In this document: positions 1-11,224 of the stretch, one piece after another
How the letters are laid out: each line of letters opens with the position of its first letter
Numbering within the stretch: the stretch's first letter is position 1
Source: Albugo candida
Lineage: Eukaryota > Oomycota > Peronosporomycetes > Albuginales > Albuginaceae
DNA: 64,000 bases
Assembly: GCA_905220665.1 (NCBI GenBank)
Contig: CAJNAR010000180.1
Span: forward strand, 310,001 to 374,000
Reading direction: 5' to 3'
Program-made: the position numbers and the translations under genes
The notes under the pieces: model-generated
What the model saw: the letters and a program-made list of their open reading frames with translations, nothing else
What the model was told of the DNA's origin: nothing
Database searches by the model: none

Positions 1-2694
1 ACTTTTCCGGAACGTCGCGCCTCTCCTTCCAACCCCTTTGATTCAACAGAAACGACCTTGGAAAAATAATAAATATACTTTTTGCATCATGTTGCTGCGC
101 AGTGTTTCCGAATTATTCGAGCCCTTTGATAAAAGACTTCGAGCGGTCTAACCCGAACACCACCACACTAAACTATGAATTAAACGTGTAGCTATTCGTA
201 GCACAAAAGTGCCTGATTGTTACTGTACTACTCATGCTATCTAGTCTGGTTCGATAACTGCGCACCTCAGCATTGTTTACTTTGATCACTTTCCAGGATT
301 TTGCATTGCCAATATTTTTCACAGTTCGGATTTTCACATTTGTTCATCTATGATTTAAAAAATAAAGTGAAGTATAACGGCACTTGTTTGGTGAGCTAAG
401 CAGTAATACCGCGATGTGCTTTTTGTGTGTGTTGTTTTCGGTCGAGGTTTGCGATAAACAGAACATATGAGGATATGAGAATTTTCATTTCTATTCGGGG
501 CGGTTGTGAAGCGAATTACTCCATAAGGAATTCGTCGAAAGACCGACGAAGGTTGGACGTACTCATGATTCGAATTCGATTGAACGAGGTAACCAGTATT
601 TTGTCTCTGAAAAAGACTTGTACACCTGGATTACCGGCACCCATGCCCCAAGATCTTCACGAACCGATATGAGCCTTTGTCATAGCAGAATGCCTTCATA
701 ACAAATCTTTCGGATCCAAGGGTACGATTGTAATTTCTATTTTAAGGGAGAGTCTTATTTATATAATTAATTATATTTTTGAAAATTTGATTATCGACGA
801 CACAGTAGTGTCTCAGAAGAAGAAAATTTTCTCAAGTGGCGAAACTGTTCGGACGTCTTTTTATTCCGTTGATGCGATAGGGTGTATCAGTCGTAATAAA
901 CTACTTCGGACAGCTAATGCGCTGTATTGAGATATTCAAGATGCTGAGAGCGTCATAAAGTCAGAATGAATGTCATTTATGTTCGCACGTAGCTAATGAG
1001 GTGGATTCTGCTATGCAACACTGCCGGGCGTCTAGCAAGCACGCATTGGATTATATATGAAAATCAGGGAACTTTGAAAAGTACAAGACATGTCGTAAAG
1101 CGCTTGCTCGACTAATAACCATCATTTCGTGGAATTGTGCTACGAAATATGTACAAACAGCTGCAATGGCATTTCAACAGAGGGCTTGTTACAAGTGAAA
1201 GTTGCTTCACCGATAAGAACAATTCACAAATCTTTGCATTCCCTGAGTAACGCTTTCCTCTCAACTACTTTATGTTTGTGAGCTAAGTGCATGAGGCGGA
1301 TGCGCACTGATTTATATTGAATTTACTGAAACGCTGCAAATTGTGTTGCATCAAACTATCAAGAAATGATTCAAGTAATACAAAGTTCTTTTGCAGTTTG
1401 GCGACCGATTTATACACACCTAAATTTTTGTGGTCGCATGTTCGTGCAACATAGTGGAACTTCATAACGGCATTCAGCCATATTCACTTCGCTTTTTCGA
1501 AATTCATCGTGTGTAAGCGAGACCAGTTACTTACAAACGACAATTCTAAAAGCTTTCAGGTGTTCGTTAATATCTTTTCGAGGTAAGACAGACAGGTTGT
1601 CTTGTTCGGGATTGTATAGTCGACTTTTTATAGATCGTTGTCATGATCGACTCGATCACCGTAAACATGAACTGCTACGGCTTTACTGAGTCCATTGGAT
1701 GGTACTGAAAATGTGTTAAAGCGCTGCTTATGACGAGAATGTTTTGATACTGATGACATTAGGATCATCCATTACGCCGTAGCCATACCCGATGTGCCTC
1801 ATCTTTTTCTAGAAGCTGATTCCCCGCTATTTTGATTTTCAAGGAGTTTGGTTGACGCTACTTTCACCATAACCAAAGTATTTTGCCTCAGGATTTTCTT
1901 TGTGTCTCGATGTGTGCATTACTTGTAGTTTTTCTGCGCGTTTAGGAAAGATTTACAACTTTTCTTCGCTCTATAGTATACATGATATGACTCTAGAGTG
2001 TTCTTACCTCAAATATACATTTAAAAGCCAAAGACCTTAAATATGCGCATAACGATTGCATCAAAATCCCAAAGGAGAATCAAAGTAGATTTCAACGCCG
2101 TCGATTCCATTTTAAAACTACTCAAGACATGCTTGAGAATGAAGGAAGCGGTATTAGAAGCATGCAATTCTTCACTCTCTGATGTATGCCGAATCAATTC
2201 TTACTAGAATACATTATATCCTCTTACTGGTATGTCTTTCCAAACTTGAGAATTCTTTTGTATATGGATCGATTTATTAGTATTCCATCGCATCGTCAGC
2301 AAAATATTCACTTATCTGCTTTATAGGCAATAGCAAAATTGTCCCTGGAAAGCCACAGCACATTTTGTTGCGGAATTGGTTTGCCTCCTGAATTGCTCGC
2401 AATTCTTGATTCTAGGTTCAAACAGATATCAGTCGGTAGGAATCTCGATGATGCAACACGTGAGTTCGTGAGGTTGTGGTAGAATTGTTCAAGACAATCT
2501 CCCCCAACGGAGCTGTAGACATCTTCTCACCGTAGATGGAGCAAGGGATCGAGACATACATCAGCTTTTCCAATAAAGTGTTGAGGGATATCGAATCACA
2601 CGATGAACACGGCTCGATAGCGCTGATTGGTTTATATTGAGCAATGGCAACAATTATTCTATACTTATCGCACATTGTTTACAATCAGATTTGA
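1..2694. other. Stretch without a recognisable gene
   Basis: I see only short ORFs (85 codons or fewer) with no recognisable motif, no repeat shared with the rest of the window and no RNA gene. The sequence is AT-rich and stop-dense in all frames. Very old transposon debris cannot be excluded by eye. Confidence 0.5.
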
Positions 2695-4619
2695 ATGGTG
2701 AGAAGTACACGTGGCTTAATCTGTCTGAAAATAGTCGCTTCAACGGTAACTCACATCGCAGAGTGCGGCTTCAGAAAGTTACAGTCCACATTCAATCCTA
2801 AACGCACAAGTCTGCAAAACTGTCACACCTGTCTATTAAAAAGATGCCGATGCGAGGCGTTTGATCTTGATGAAAAGTCGATTTCAAAACGAACAATAAC
2901 CATCACATATCTTATAAAAGGACCAAGCTTCTTCTACTACAACGTGGAAAGTCTTTGCTTTGACAATGCACAGTATCTATGCCTGAAAAAATACGCAGCA
3001 TCTCACTCACTCTCGTGTATGAGTTCTCTCAGAGAAATCAGCGGATCAGAAGTAATGTGGAATTTTCTATCGCGCGATGTATCCTTACCTCAAATCTTTC
3101 ATTTGTACCTTCTGCGTACGTCCAAGACTCTACAACAAATCACCGACGTTTATCGGGTAGGAAAGGTTTGTACCGGTTCAACTTTTGCACTATCGAAGGA
3201 CTCGTGTGACTCATTTGTCAAAACGATATTCGAGCTAGACCAGGCTCCAGTTTCATCCACTTCGTCCCCATCATATCCAGCTACCGCAGAATACAGCTTG
3301 CGATTTGGCCATCAAACTGCCCATGTAGATGAACTGACTTTATATGAACAAGTATAACAAACTGAGAAGAGTCTAGAAATGTCTTCCTCTTGCTTCCGTA
3401 CTCAAAGATTAGGTGATTCCTCGAAACTTTACTTATCGTGTGTATCATCCCAAGAGAAAACAGCAATTGTGTTCATGGGAAGAGATTTCGAACATCTGAA
3501 ATTCAAAGACTCAAGTTCTAGAGGTGAATATGAAATGCCGTACTTATATTACAGATTCTCGAATGTGGGGTTTAATAAGTACACATTTCGCAAATGCAGA
3601 AACATATGTGGACAAATGCAACCCTCTGAAACAAAAAGTGCATGTTCCGCACTTTTGAAGCAACACTTTCTTTCTTCCACCCATCGTTCACCACTCACCA
3701 AGCGCGTGGAATATCAAATAGAAAAAGCTACAACTTTATTAATACAGCAACCAAATATATGCATTTGGGTCTTTTCTGCAATGCCAACCGAATGCTTTCA
3801 ATGCCTTCGCAAAGTAATGGGGATTAAACAGCTGCCCACGAAGCTTTCTCGGACAACATTGTCATTACGGAGTATGCAAATGAGCATTGCCGAATGCTTC
3901 GGTCCTCAATTTAGCTGCTTCAATATGCGCAACGTACCGGTAGACATATGTAATTACGAAGAAAGATCGATGATGCCTTCACAACTACGAACAGGTCTGA
4001 AGCAAGCTTCCACCTTTGATCTCAACATGGAACCGGATCCAGGAATCGATTTGGAATACTTGTCAACGTTAGTGCAGCAGCGTTCACCGTCTTCGACGAG
4101 TGATTCGAACGAAATCCCCCTGCCAGATTTTGGAGCCCTTACGACAGTGATCCATTTTGATATAGGCAAAGGCATGGAGCTCAATTTTTTCCGATGCGTT
4201 ACATGCCTTGTCGTTCATGAAGAAGTACTCCTGGTCTCTGTTGAGCAGGCGCATATATGGGTAACAAAAGAAGAAAGGGAAGTTATAGGGTTTTTGAATG
4301 CGACAAAGAGTGTTCCGATTCCGCGCAGCTCGAGCCGAGGCCGGAGTTTCAATTTGACGATTTCCAGCTATTATAACCTGTCTCAGTTGACGATGTGGTA
4401 GCCATTTTGTGCGGCGACACCGAGGCAGAAGAATGGTTTCGTGAAGCGAAGTCAAAAAGACACATGTCCAAACATGAAATGGCATATATGGACTACAATA
4501 AGTGTGTATCCTTTCTTCAAGTGCATTCCTCAACTGCTGCAAGATCGGAAGGATCACAGATGCGGATTGACAAAAATATGTCTGTTCGGAAGAAGGGAAG
4601 AAAAATAAGTGGACTGTGA
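2695..4619 (+). pseudogene. Broken protein-coding region, function not recognised
   Basis: Two long ORFs lie in the same frame, 2695-3357 (220 codons, ATG start) and 3379-4401 (340 codons), separated by one TAA and 21 bases. A third segment follows in another frame (4395-4619, 74 codons). Together they would give a protein of about 600 residues. The second ORF has soluble-protein composition, with an acidic, serine-rich region near residues 210-250 (it includes the string NMEPDPGIDLEYLS) and dispersed cysteines. The third segment is charged (EEWFREAKSKRHMSKHEMAY). A single stop and a frame change suggest a recently inactivated gene, but an intron or a sequencing error would look the same. I do not recognise the family. 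A FYVE or START-type oomycete protein was considered, but no zinc-coordinating pattern fits. Confidence 0.4.
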
Positions 4620-6239
4620 GGTCGCACTCAATGCATCCAGGAGGCATAGTGACGGTTATAATGTAGAGATCTGAGATGGAATATAACTAGGACACTTTTG
4701 TCATCTTGTCATGATGTTTTTCTCTTTGCATCGCATACAGTTTCCAAATACTTTTCTTCCCTATAAAATACTGTCGGTCTGACTCAATATCCCGTCAGAC
4801 TTATGTAACGTTCCCTAGACATAACGCTCACTTTCATCAAAACTTGTTGCAGTGTTTCATTTCAGTCACAGAAGGTTCACCTAATAGAAAACACATTACT
4901 TTTCTTGGCGAAATTGATTATGTTGCCTTATTGAACGAACTTCATTCCATTCCTGAAGTACTTTTTTCTTCGACGACACTTATCGATAGAATGGTATAAT
5001 CGGTGCTATTTCTAATGTCAATCACTTTTGGTCTTGGTGCGGCACGATGGCTAGAAGTATGTACATGAACTCAAAGAGTCTTTACAATCCAGATACGAGA
5101 TCTGCTTTTGCAACAAGAATGCAAGTCTTCAGAGACACGTGCTGATGCCTATATAAATCTCTACTTTCCACAATACGAGTGATCAATTATCCTCGTCTTA
5201 TTTATGTTGCTTACAAGAATCTAATGCCATACAATCTTTCATACCATATAAAAGCTTCCACGAATGCGTTCCTTCTTTTTTTCGGCTATCAATGGGCTAG
5301 AACAATTCACTTTACTTTACAGACAGCATAGATGCGTCTGCCTGTTTTGGGATCGTTTGGATTAGAACTTTTGTCTGTGAAGTACGGCAATGATAGGAAT
5401 TGCAACTTGACTCCAGTGATTCTATAGGTCGTGTTGTGAGCTCGTTGCTCGAAGGCGTCAAATTTCCCCTCTACTTGACATCCGACTGTGAGTATAGTAG
5501 GCACTCTTAAGGCAAGCCTTGCCTCGAATGGGACACTCGGCTTGATGCTGTAATATTTCGAAGGGGCAGTGAGATCTGTAACATGATGCTATTTGGTATA
5601 GTTCTGATACAATGCACAGGCTGTCTTCTACTACCTACAAGTTTGCTGGTACACTACCGGATTTTGGTCAATTATTCGCGTCACTTAAATATTATTTCGA
5701 CCGGGCTCTCTCCATAGATTCAACCAAGAGAAGTTTATTTCGCGGAGATCGTGGTCTGAGACCACCTCTGCTGCTTGAACTTGTAGAACTTGGAACCATA
5801 ATTAGTTTGAACTTCCAATGCGTTCAGAAATACACCGTCAAAAAAGGATTCTAAAAGCAAGTGCTCACTTCGAGGAAAAGACGAACAGCCTTCCAGGTAC
5901 GGCCACTGCTTCTTATGCATTTGCATCTAGTATATCCCAATGCTATATACTTCATCATGCCCCTTTCCCTTTAGTCAATTTGTGGTATATAATTGATTGA
6001 AGCACGCTTCGACAAATATAATATGCTCCAATGCCAACGAAACACTATTTTCTTCACTTTACCAAGTCAGACCTCAAAACCGCCATTGTCGTCATTTCTA
6101 TACATACTGATTCGTGGTCAGGGAAGGAGCGGCGACGAAAGGAAAATTTTGTACAAAGCTGTGCCGAATTTGTAGTATCCTCTATTCCAATTAAAACGCG
6201 TGATATGTCTCGGGTTTCCCTCGTTTAGACGTGACTGTG
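4620..6239. other. Stretch without a recognisable gene
   Basis: Only short unrelated ORFs (88 codons or fewer) are present. No repeat or motif is recognised before the LINE-tail-like sequence that starts near 6240. Confidence 0.45.
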
Positions 6240-6430
6240 CTCTTTCGACTATAGCTTGATGAATGACTCTGCTCTCAGCATGTGTGTGGCTGATACAAAT
6301 CTGCAGAACAAGTTGCCTATAAACAGTTTCACAATTTTCACACGTAGGACACAGGAAACAGTCTCGTATTATCCTGGATTTGAGGATACCAGCCTACCTC
6401 GATACAGAAATATCAGCAAGAAGCCATTTC
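6240..6430 (+). repeat. Left part of a LINE-tail-like repeat, split by copia-1
   Basis: This segment aligns by eye with 52735-52916, the tail that follows the LINE in this window. Shared strings include a GTGTGGC...GCA block, GGACACA and ACAGTCTCGTATTA, and both run into AGAAGCCAT just before the break. The remainder of the same repeat resumes at 11098 on the other side of copia-1. The likeliest reading is a 5'-truncated LINE copy, which is the usual product of LINE insertion. A solo LTR of another element is the alternative. Confidence 0.55.
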
Positions 6431-6595
6431 TGCTGGAAAGGGCAACTACTGGTGTCAAAAGATCGCGACCCTTCGAATGGATGGCGGGCCTCTTGATATT
6501 GTACGCTGATGATTGTAGGTAAGATGCGGACCGTAAGCTTTAATAAATAGCACCTCAATTACCTCACACTCTACAGGCAACATGGACAAGGAACA
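6431..6595 (+). repeat. 5' LTR of copia-1
   Basis: It begins TGCTGGAAAG and ends in CA immediately before the primer-binding site. It aligns with 10936-11097: shared blocks are TGTCAAA, GACCCTT, CCTCTTG, CCGTAA followed by TTTAATA, and CAA-ATGGA near the end. Identity is low by eye, indicating an old insertion. The start resembles the copia-2 LTR start (TGTTGGAAAG). Confidence 0.65.
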
Positions 6596-6607
6596 GGTTA
6601 TGAGTCC
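6596..6607 (+). promoter_or_regulatory. Copia-1 primer-binding site (initiator tRNA-Met half-tRNA type)
   Basis: GGTTATGAGTCC directly follows the 5' LTR. It differs by one base from the copia-2 site GGTTATGAGCCC, whose complement GGGCTCATAACC is the anticodon arm of eukaryotic initiator tRNA-Met (anticodon CAU). Drosophila copia and yeast Ty5 are known to prime from half-tRNA-iMet at such sites. The ATG at 6600-6602 lies inside the site. Confidence 0.6.
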
Positions 6608-7745
6608 AAGCACCCCGGAAGACCCTCCCTCTGCTCCACCTTGCGCACCCGATGATACGACATCTCTTAGCGCGGAGATGTCTTAATCAAGTGACCAGGG
6701 GTCTCCTAGCATGGTGCAGATCTTGTGGACAGACTGGTTAAACTCATTGGGAAGTAAATGCGCGATAGAGAACGTAAACGTGAAGAGATTACTAAGATGC
6801 CTCCCGCGGAATCGGGATCTCGAACGTAGAGTGGTTGGAGTGTCTTCGGCCAGTCCTTGGGTGCTCGCAGAAAACGCCTCAAAGCGGGCCCGCTCAGTTA
6901 AGCGATGAGAATGCAGGAGCCATTTGCTTCACGCAACCACGAGTGCAGCAACAATAGTTCTTCCCGACTGTGAAGCCTATGGCGTAAGTTAATTTGCGGC
7001 CGCGACAAGCTTGCTGTCCCAACAGAACTTTGAGATCAAGATACCACCGTCAGGGGTATGATATGAGCTACCGAGCGAGCGTTTTACTGGAAATCAAGAG
7101 TACAGAGGACTTGAAGCTGGATTCAAATCTGGGGATTGCAGTTCCTGGATGAACTTGGTCCAGCCCAACAGCTTGATTGAGACGGAAGTCCTGAAGAGTT
7201 CGAGTTCAGGACATTTGATCGATATCTGAATGGAATTGAAACGGAAGACTTCAACAAGATGAAAGGGATCTGGACATTAGAATTACCAGCGGCTGAACAT
7301 CTGATGAACAAGATGTTGGAGGCTTACAGAGGAGAAACTGCTGTTGAGCTAGCCAGAACGTTGATGAGGGCGAGGAAACAAAATGATCTATCCTGGACGG
7401 AACACTATCAATTCCTGATTGCGGTTGCAAGTTTGGCGAATCTTCCAGACAGCTTTGTTCTTCAGTAAATTTGTGAAGTGGAAGCTCCAGAATTGAAGCA
7501 AGCCTTCTAAACGAGTATCGCCCCGCCGTAATCATCATCTCAAGCAAACATGGGAGATGTCAGACTTTACCGCGACATTCTAACATGGTACAAGCAAATT
7601 CGTTTAGTGTAGGTAAACAGTTTCCTGAAGGCCGTAAGCCTTTCCGCAGTTTGGACACTGCGACGAAGGCATTGGCGCATTGAGATGGGAAGGGATAATG
7701 TGTTGCAACCAAGTTGGCCATAAACAGCGAGAATGTTCGAAAAGA
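6600..7745 (+). pseudogene. Copia-1 gag remnant
   Basis: The putative start ATG lies in the primer-binding site and is followed by a short proline-rich reading (MSPSTPEDPPSAPP) that soon hits a stop. The segment 7259-7468 encodes a helical gag-like stretch (RGETAVELARTLMRARKQND, then LSWTEHYQFLI) typical of the UBN2-type copia gag. At 7701-7736 a degraded zinc knuckle reads CCNQVGHKQREC: the second cysteine, the histidine and the last cysteine keep CX4HX4C spacing, but the first cysteine of the usual CX2C pair is missing. Gag would form the particle core and bind RNA. Several stops and frameshifts make it non-functional. Confidence 0.65.
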
Positions 7746-7769
7746 GGGTTAGCAGAAATCAAGCGTGGT

Positions 7770-8140
7770 TAGCATTGGGTGTCAGCGATATTCCAGGTGT
7801 TCAAAATCAGAACTGAACTTTAAAATTGGCACCAGTACACCTGGTGGTGAACGACACCATTCTTGCCGATGCGGAGGGCTGCCGACGAGTGCAGCGTCGC
7901 AGATGGACAGTACATTGCGGTCAAGAAGGGTGTTCGAGTTACGCTGAGTTATGTCGTGGATGGAACCATGCATGTGATCACTTTGAGAGAAATTTGTTAT
8001 GCTAAAGACCTTACGCATACCTTGCCCTTATACTGCAAGTTTGAAGAGAAGCAAGTTGCTCTGATAAACGAAGACGGACTACGGTACCTGACGCGTATCA
8101 GCGACGGAGCACGTGTCTTTGAAGCCGAAAAATAATACAA
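7770..8140 (+). pseudogene. Copia-1 protease remnant and GAG-pre-integrase domain
   Basis: The reading from 7770 passes through SDIPGVQNQN and then the region where the copia aspartic protease carries its DSG active site. There the sequence is decayed and no DSG triplet survives. The frame at 7863-8135 then gives the GAG-pre-integrase segment: VADGQYIAVKKGV, DGTMHVITLREICYAKDLTH and LRYLTRISDGARVFEAEK, a good family match. A frame change separates the two halves. Confidence 0.7.
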
Positions 8141-8490
8141 CGTGCTGCTGGTGAACGCTCGGAATGAAGGAACATCATCCAATAAGAACAAATTTGTGGA
8201 TGCACTTTACAGGCTTCTAACTTGAGTCGACATCATGGGTTAGTGAAATGTACGTCGCTGCAGTAATACAATTGCCTTTGCCATCTTATTTACAGTACGA
8301 CAAGGGCGAATACGGGGGCCAACAGTGCAATATCGGAAATTGAGCTAGTCGACCGAACTCAACGAAAATTCCTTATATGTTATCAAGGAAAGGAGTCGAA
8401 GAATTCGCAGTCCAAGAATGACTCTGTCGCACTTTCACGAATTGGTCGAGGCAGTAATCTGCCGTGAACTGAACGGTCTAATGACGCCTC

Positions 8491-9125
8491 TTGACCGAAC
8501 CGGAAAACGGAACATGGTCAACTTTGTTGATCACAGATCCAGCTACTCTAGAAGCTCGTTGCGCGGACAAGGACCTTGCTGAGCAGATTTTTGAGCCGTT
8601 TCTGACTTTTTTCGAGTACGCTTTAGTTGCAAGGTCTACATTTCAAGGACGGATGGCGGAGGTGAATATCGCAATGTCGAAATATTCTGCAAGTGGACTG
8701 GAGTAATAGGACAAGTAAGTGTAGCCATACCCAAGCGCCAAACGGAAAGGTTAAATGCATGTATAGTTTTGTGCCAAATATGGCCCAATTCATGTTGTTC
8801 GCAAGTGGCTTCCTGTTACATTTCTGGTGTGAGGCACTGTAGTACGCCGCGTATATGTAAAATCGCAGCACGAGCTGCTTCACTCCATATCGAGCATCTC
8901 AGCTTCAGATACAGACGGGTAAGAAAACCAGCATTTCCGATATTGGGGTTTTTGAAAGTCCATGCACAGTGTATCACGATCCGGGAGCAATAGCATGGAA
9001 GTCGCGAGCTAAGGTTGGGTGGATTCCGGTAAAGCACGATGAGACTATGGGGTTCAAAGTGTACCTTCTCCACGAGAATGTTATGCTGACAATGCAACAC
9101 GTGCAGAATGTTGGGAGTTGACGAC
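8491..9125 (+). pseudogene. Copia-1 integrase remnant
   Basis: 8491-8706 contains a degraded catalytic-core stretch (KDLAEQIFEPFLTFFEYALV), corresponding to the KDKA...FENFLVYFE stretch seen intact in copia-2. The integrase C-terminal segment is at about 8930-9120, where HDETMGFKVYLLHENV and MLTMQHVQNV match the conserved region after the core. The catalytic aspartates are not recoverable. The product would have inserted element cDNA into the host genome. Confidence 0.7.
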
Positions 9126-9489
9126 AATCAAAATTAACAGGAGTATATAAATGAAGAAGATTCAGCTTTTAAAACCATCAAGATTACAGAGGATGTCGCT
9201 CTAATAGTGGTGCTACACGCGATCATACGAAAGGTGGCACGGCGCGGGAACCGCGGGAGAAAGAGTCAAAAGAAACTTGGAAGGTCTATGAATACTTGTA
9301 ACAATGGCTCGAATCGCGTTCCGGTAGCGATAGTGTATGTGGCTGGAGATCCGGCATTTTATCGAGAAGAAACACAGTCTGCGGAGACAGAGAAGTGATG
9401 CGATGCGCTTGTAAATTGATTTGAAGGCAAAATGTACATGAGATGATAACTCGCCCGTCTGGGGTAAGAAGGTATTGTATTTCAGGTAA

Positions 9490-10290
9490 GTTTTCGAGAT
9501 CAAGACGCACGCGAATAAAACTCTTGAAAGATTCAAGGCGAGACTTGTGGCCTGCGCTAACGAGCAAGCATAAAGAGTGGAATAGACTTTACCATTTAGC
9601 GCTGTGATGGACATGAGGAGTGCAATAGTTGCCCTATCTCTTGTAAGAGTATGGAGAGTATCCGATCGACACGATGATGTCCCAAACCCCTACGTAGAAG
9701 TCTAGAAAGAAGAAGATCTTGAAAATGTCATCTACTGGGACAGGGTATGAATTTTGATGTGGATGAATTAGAAGAATGGGCACTAACAACAAGTTCAAGG
9801 AGACTTCGCTAGAATCTTTATGGTCTTGAACAAAACGAGACTTGTGAGCACAATTGCGACATGCTGTGCTACTCGAGAACGGATATATCCAGTGTCATAC
9901 GAACAGTTGTTTGCACAAGAAAGGTGGCGAGTCGGTGACCACTCTAGTGGGCGTCTGCTTGGACGACTTGTTGGTTACCGTAATAAGCGTCAAGTATGTG
10001 CGTCAAATTATCAAGGACATTTTTGTGCTTGAGGGAAAAGATCTCGGAGAAGTGAGCATGTTTCTGGACATCGGAATAACGCAAGACAACAAGAACGGTT
10101 ATCATGTTGAACAACCGCAAAGTATTCGCAAAATTCTGAATAAACTCCATTCAGAGCAGACTAACTGGCGCGTAAACCTACTGGCGAGGAAGAAGATGAT
10201 GAGGATCAGGGTGAGTTATCACCAAGTGGTGGTGTCAACACGGCTGAGTACCCCACTGTCAAGTTATTCCATTCCATAACATGAAGTATG
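9490..10290 (+). pseudogene. Copia-1 reverse transcriptase remnant
   Basis: Between 9854 and 10279 one frame gives a long recognisable RT stretch. Near 9953-9967 the catalytic box reads VCLDDLLV in place of the usual VYVDDLLV, so the two aspartates survive but the flanking Tyr and Val are changed. FVLEGKDLGEVSMFLDIGI and KNGYHVEQPQSIRKIL follow as in the family. The N-terminal part (9490-9850) is broken into several frames. It is non-functional. Confidence 0.8.
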
Positions 10291-10930
10291 TTGTGCCTGG
10301 ACCGTCGTACGGACCGTACGTTGCGTTCGCTGTGCATCGGTCAAGCGGACGTGCGCACACACCATGAGAATGTTACTGGCGGTGGACGAAGCGAAACGTT
10401 CGAAGTCTGAAGGTTACAATTGAGCTAAAGTTACTATTCAACGGGGAGGATGAACTGCCAACGATTATGCAGGAAAGCTATAGTGACACAGATTACTCAG
10501 CCAATCGTACGGACCATAAATCGTTTAGCGGAGGTGTTATGTACCATAATGCAATGATTGCCTTATGGATGTGCCGTAAACAAGTGAGCGTGCTCTATCC
10601 ACGATTGAGGCCGAGTCCGTGGCAGTTTCGATGGTGGCAAAAGATTTGTTAGGTCTGAAGGAATTGCTAGAAGGGTTCGGAGTGAGCGTGATCAAACAAA
10701 CGGTGATGCACGTGGACACAAAAGCTGCGATAAAATAGTTCAGGGAGCTATGCGTATCGCGGTGTGCCTCGCGTTTTATAGGGTTTCATTCAGAAGAAAG
10801 TGATCAAGGTGGACTATTGTAAGCCGGTGAGCTGCGTTCATACGAGCTTGCAATCGCACCAAGACGTTCGCCGCACCACGGCTAAATGAGCTTCACAATG
10901 AAGTCTCACTGGTGTGTGCCATCTCATGAA
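10290..10930 (+). pseudogene. Copia-1 RNase H domain remnant
   Basis: Family-typical segments in order are LKVTIELKLLFNGEDELP, YSDTDYSANRTDHKSFSGG (the first RNase H aspartates, reading SDTDY), a frame-shifted stretch with VAKDLLGLKEL, and KQTVMHVDTKAAIK. Near 10850-10910 a reading equivalent to the C-terminal APRLNELHNEVSLV appears just before the 3' LTR. The domain would have removed the RNA strand after reverse transcription. Stops interrupt it repeatedly. Confidence 0.75.
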
Positions 10931-10935
10931 GGATT

Positions 10936-11097
10936 TGTTAAAGACGCGACTGCTCATGTCAAATAAGATGGACCCTTGGAATCGATGAAGATCCTCTTGT
11001 TATTCCAGGATGATGATGGTTGGAATTCTTGCGGCCGTAAAGTTTAATAGTTTGTCATTTATCCCACGCTGTTCAACCAATATGGAACAACAGCAAA
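10936..11097 (+). repeat. 3' LTR of copia-1
   Basis: It starts TGTTAAAG directly after the purine-rich ATGAAGGATT, a plausible polypurine tract. It aligns with 6431-6595 as described there. The end is set by the ATCTT pentamer at 11098-11102 and the resumption of the host repeat. Confidence 0.6.
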
Positions 11098-11224
11098 ATC
11101 TTCATCTCGCACAGGCCTTTTCACGAAACGTTTTATATATATATGGTGTTGAAGACAGCCTATCCTTCAATCAAAACGAAGCGAACTCAATTGGTCTGTT
11201 CTAGTGATATAGACACCTTCAACT
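11098..11224 (+). repeat. Right part of the LINE-tail-like repeat
   Basis: It aligns with 52917-53039. CACAGG, TTTCACGAAACGTTTT, TATAT, GATAGCCTA/GACAGCCTA, CTAGTAATATAG/CTAGTGATATAG and CACCTTCAACT are shared in order. Both copies stop being similar right after CACCTTCAACT, which defines a common 3' end as expected for LINE copies. Confidence 0.65.

Larger units (their letters stand above)
6431..11097 (+). mobile_element. Copia-1: degenerate Ty1/copia LTR retrotransposon
   Basis: Domains occur in copia order on the + strand: gag, protease, GAG-pre-integrase, integrase, reverse transcriptase, RNase H, bounded by short LTRs of about 165 bp. In the copia group integrase precedes reverse transcriptase, as here. 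Every domain is split by stops and frameshifts and the two LTRs are strongly diverged, so the insertion is old and cannot be autonomous. Flanking pentamers ATTTC (6426-6430) and ATCTT (11098-11102) correspond to a single ATCTT in the undisturbed repeat copy at 52917-52921, which marks the insertion point. It belongs to the same lineage as copia-2, judged by shared LTR start, primer-binding site and protein motifs. Confidence 0.85.

Noticed and set aside
4084..4647. 187-codon - strand ORF
   Set aside because: It lies opposite the longer + strand frames at 3379-4619, has no motif and does not start convincingly. Treated as a shadow.
10300..10325. Near-palindrome around CGTACGGACCGTACG
   Set aside because: It has a central mismatch and lies inside the copia-1 reverse transcriptase/RNase H remnant, so coding history explains it.
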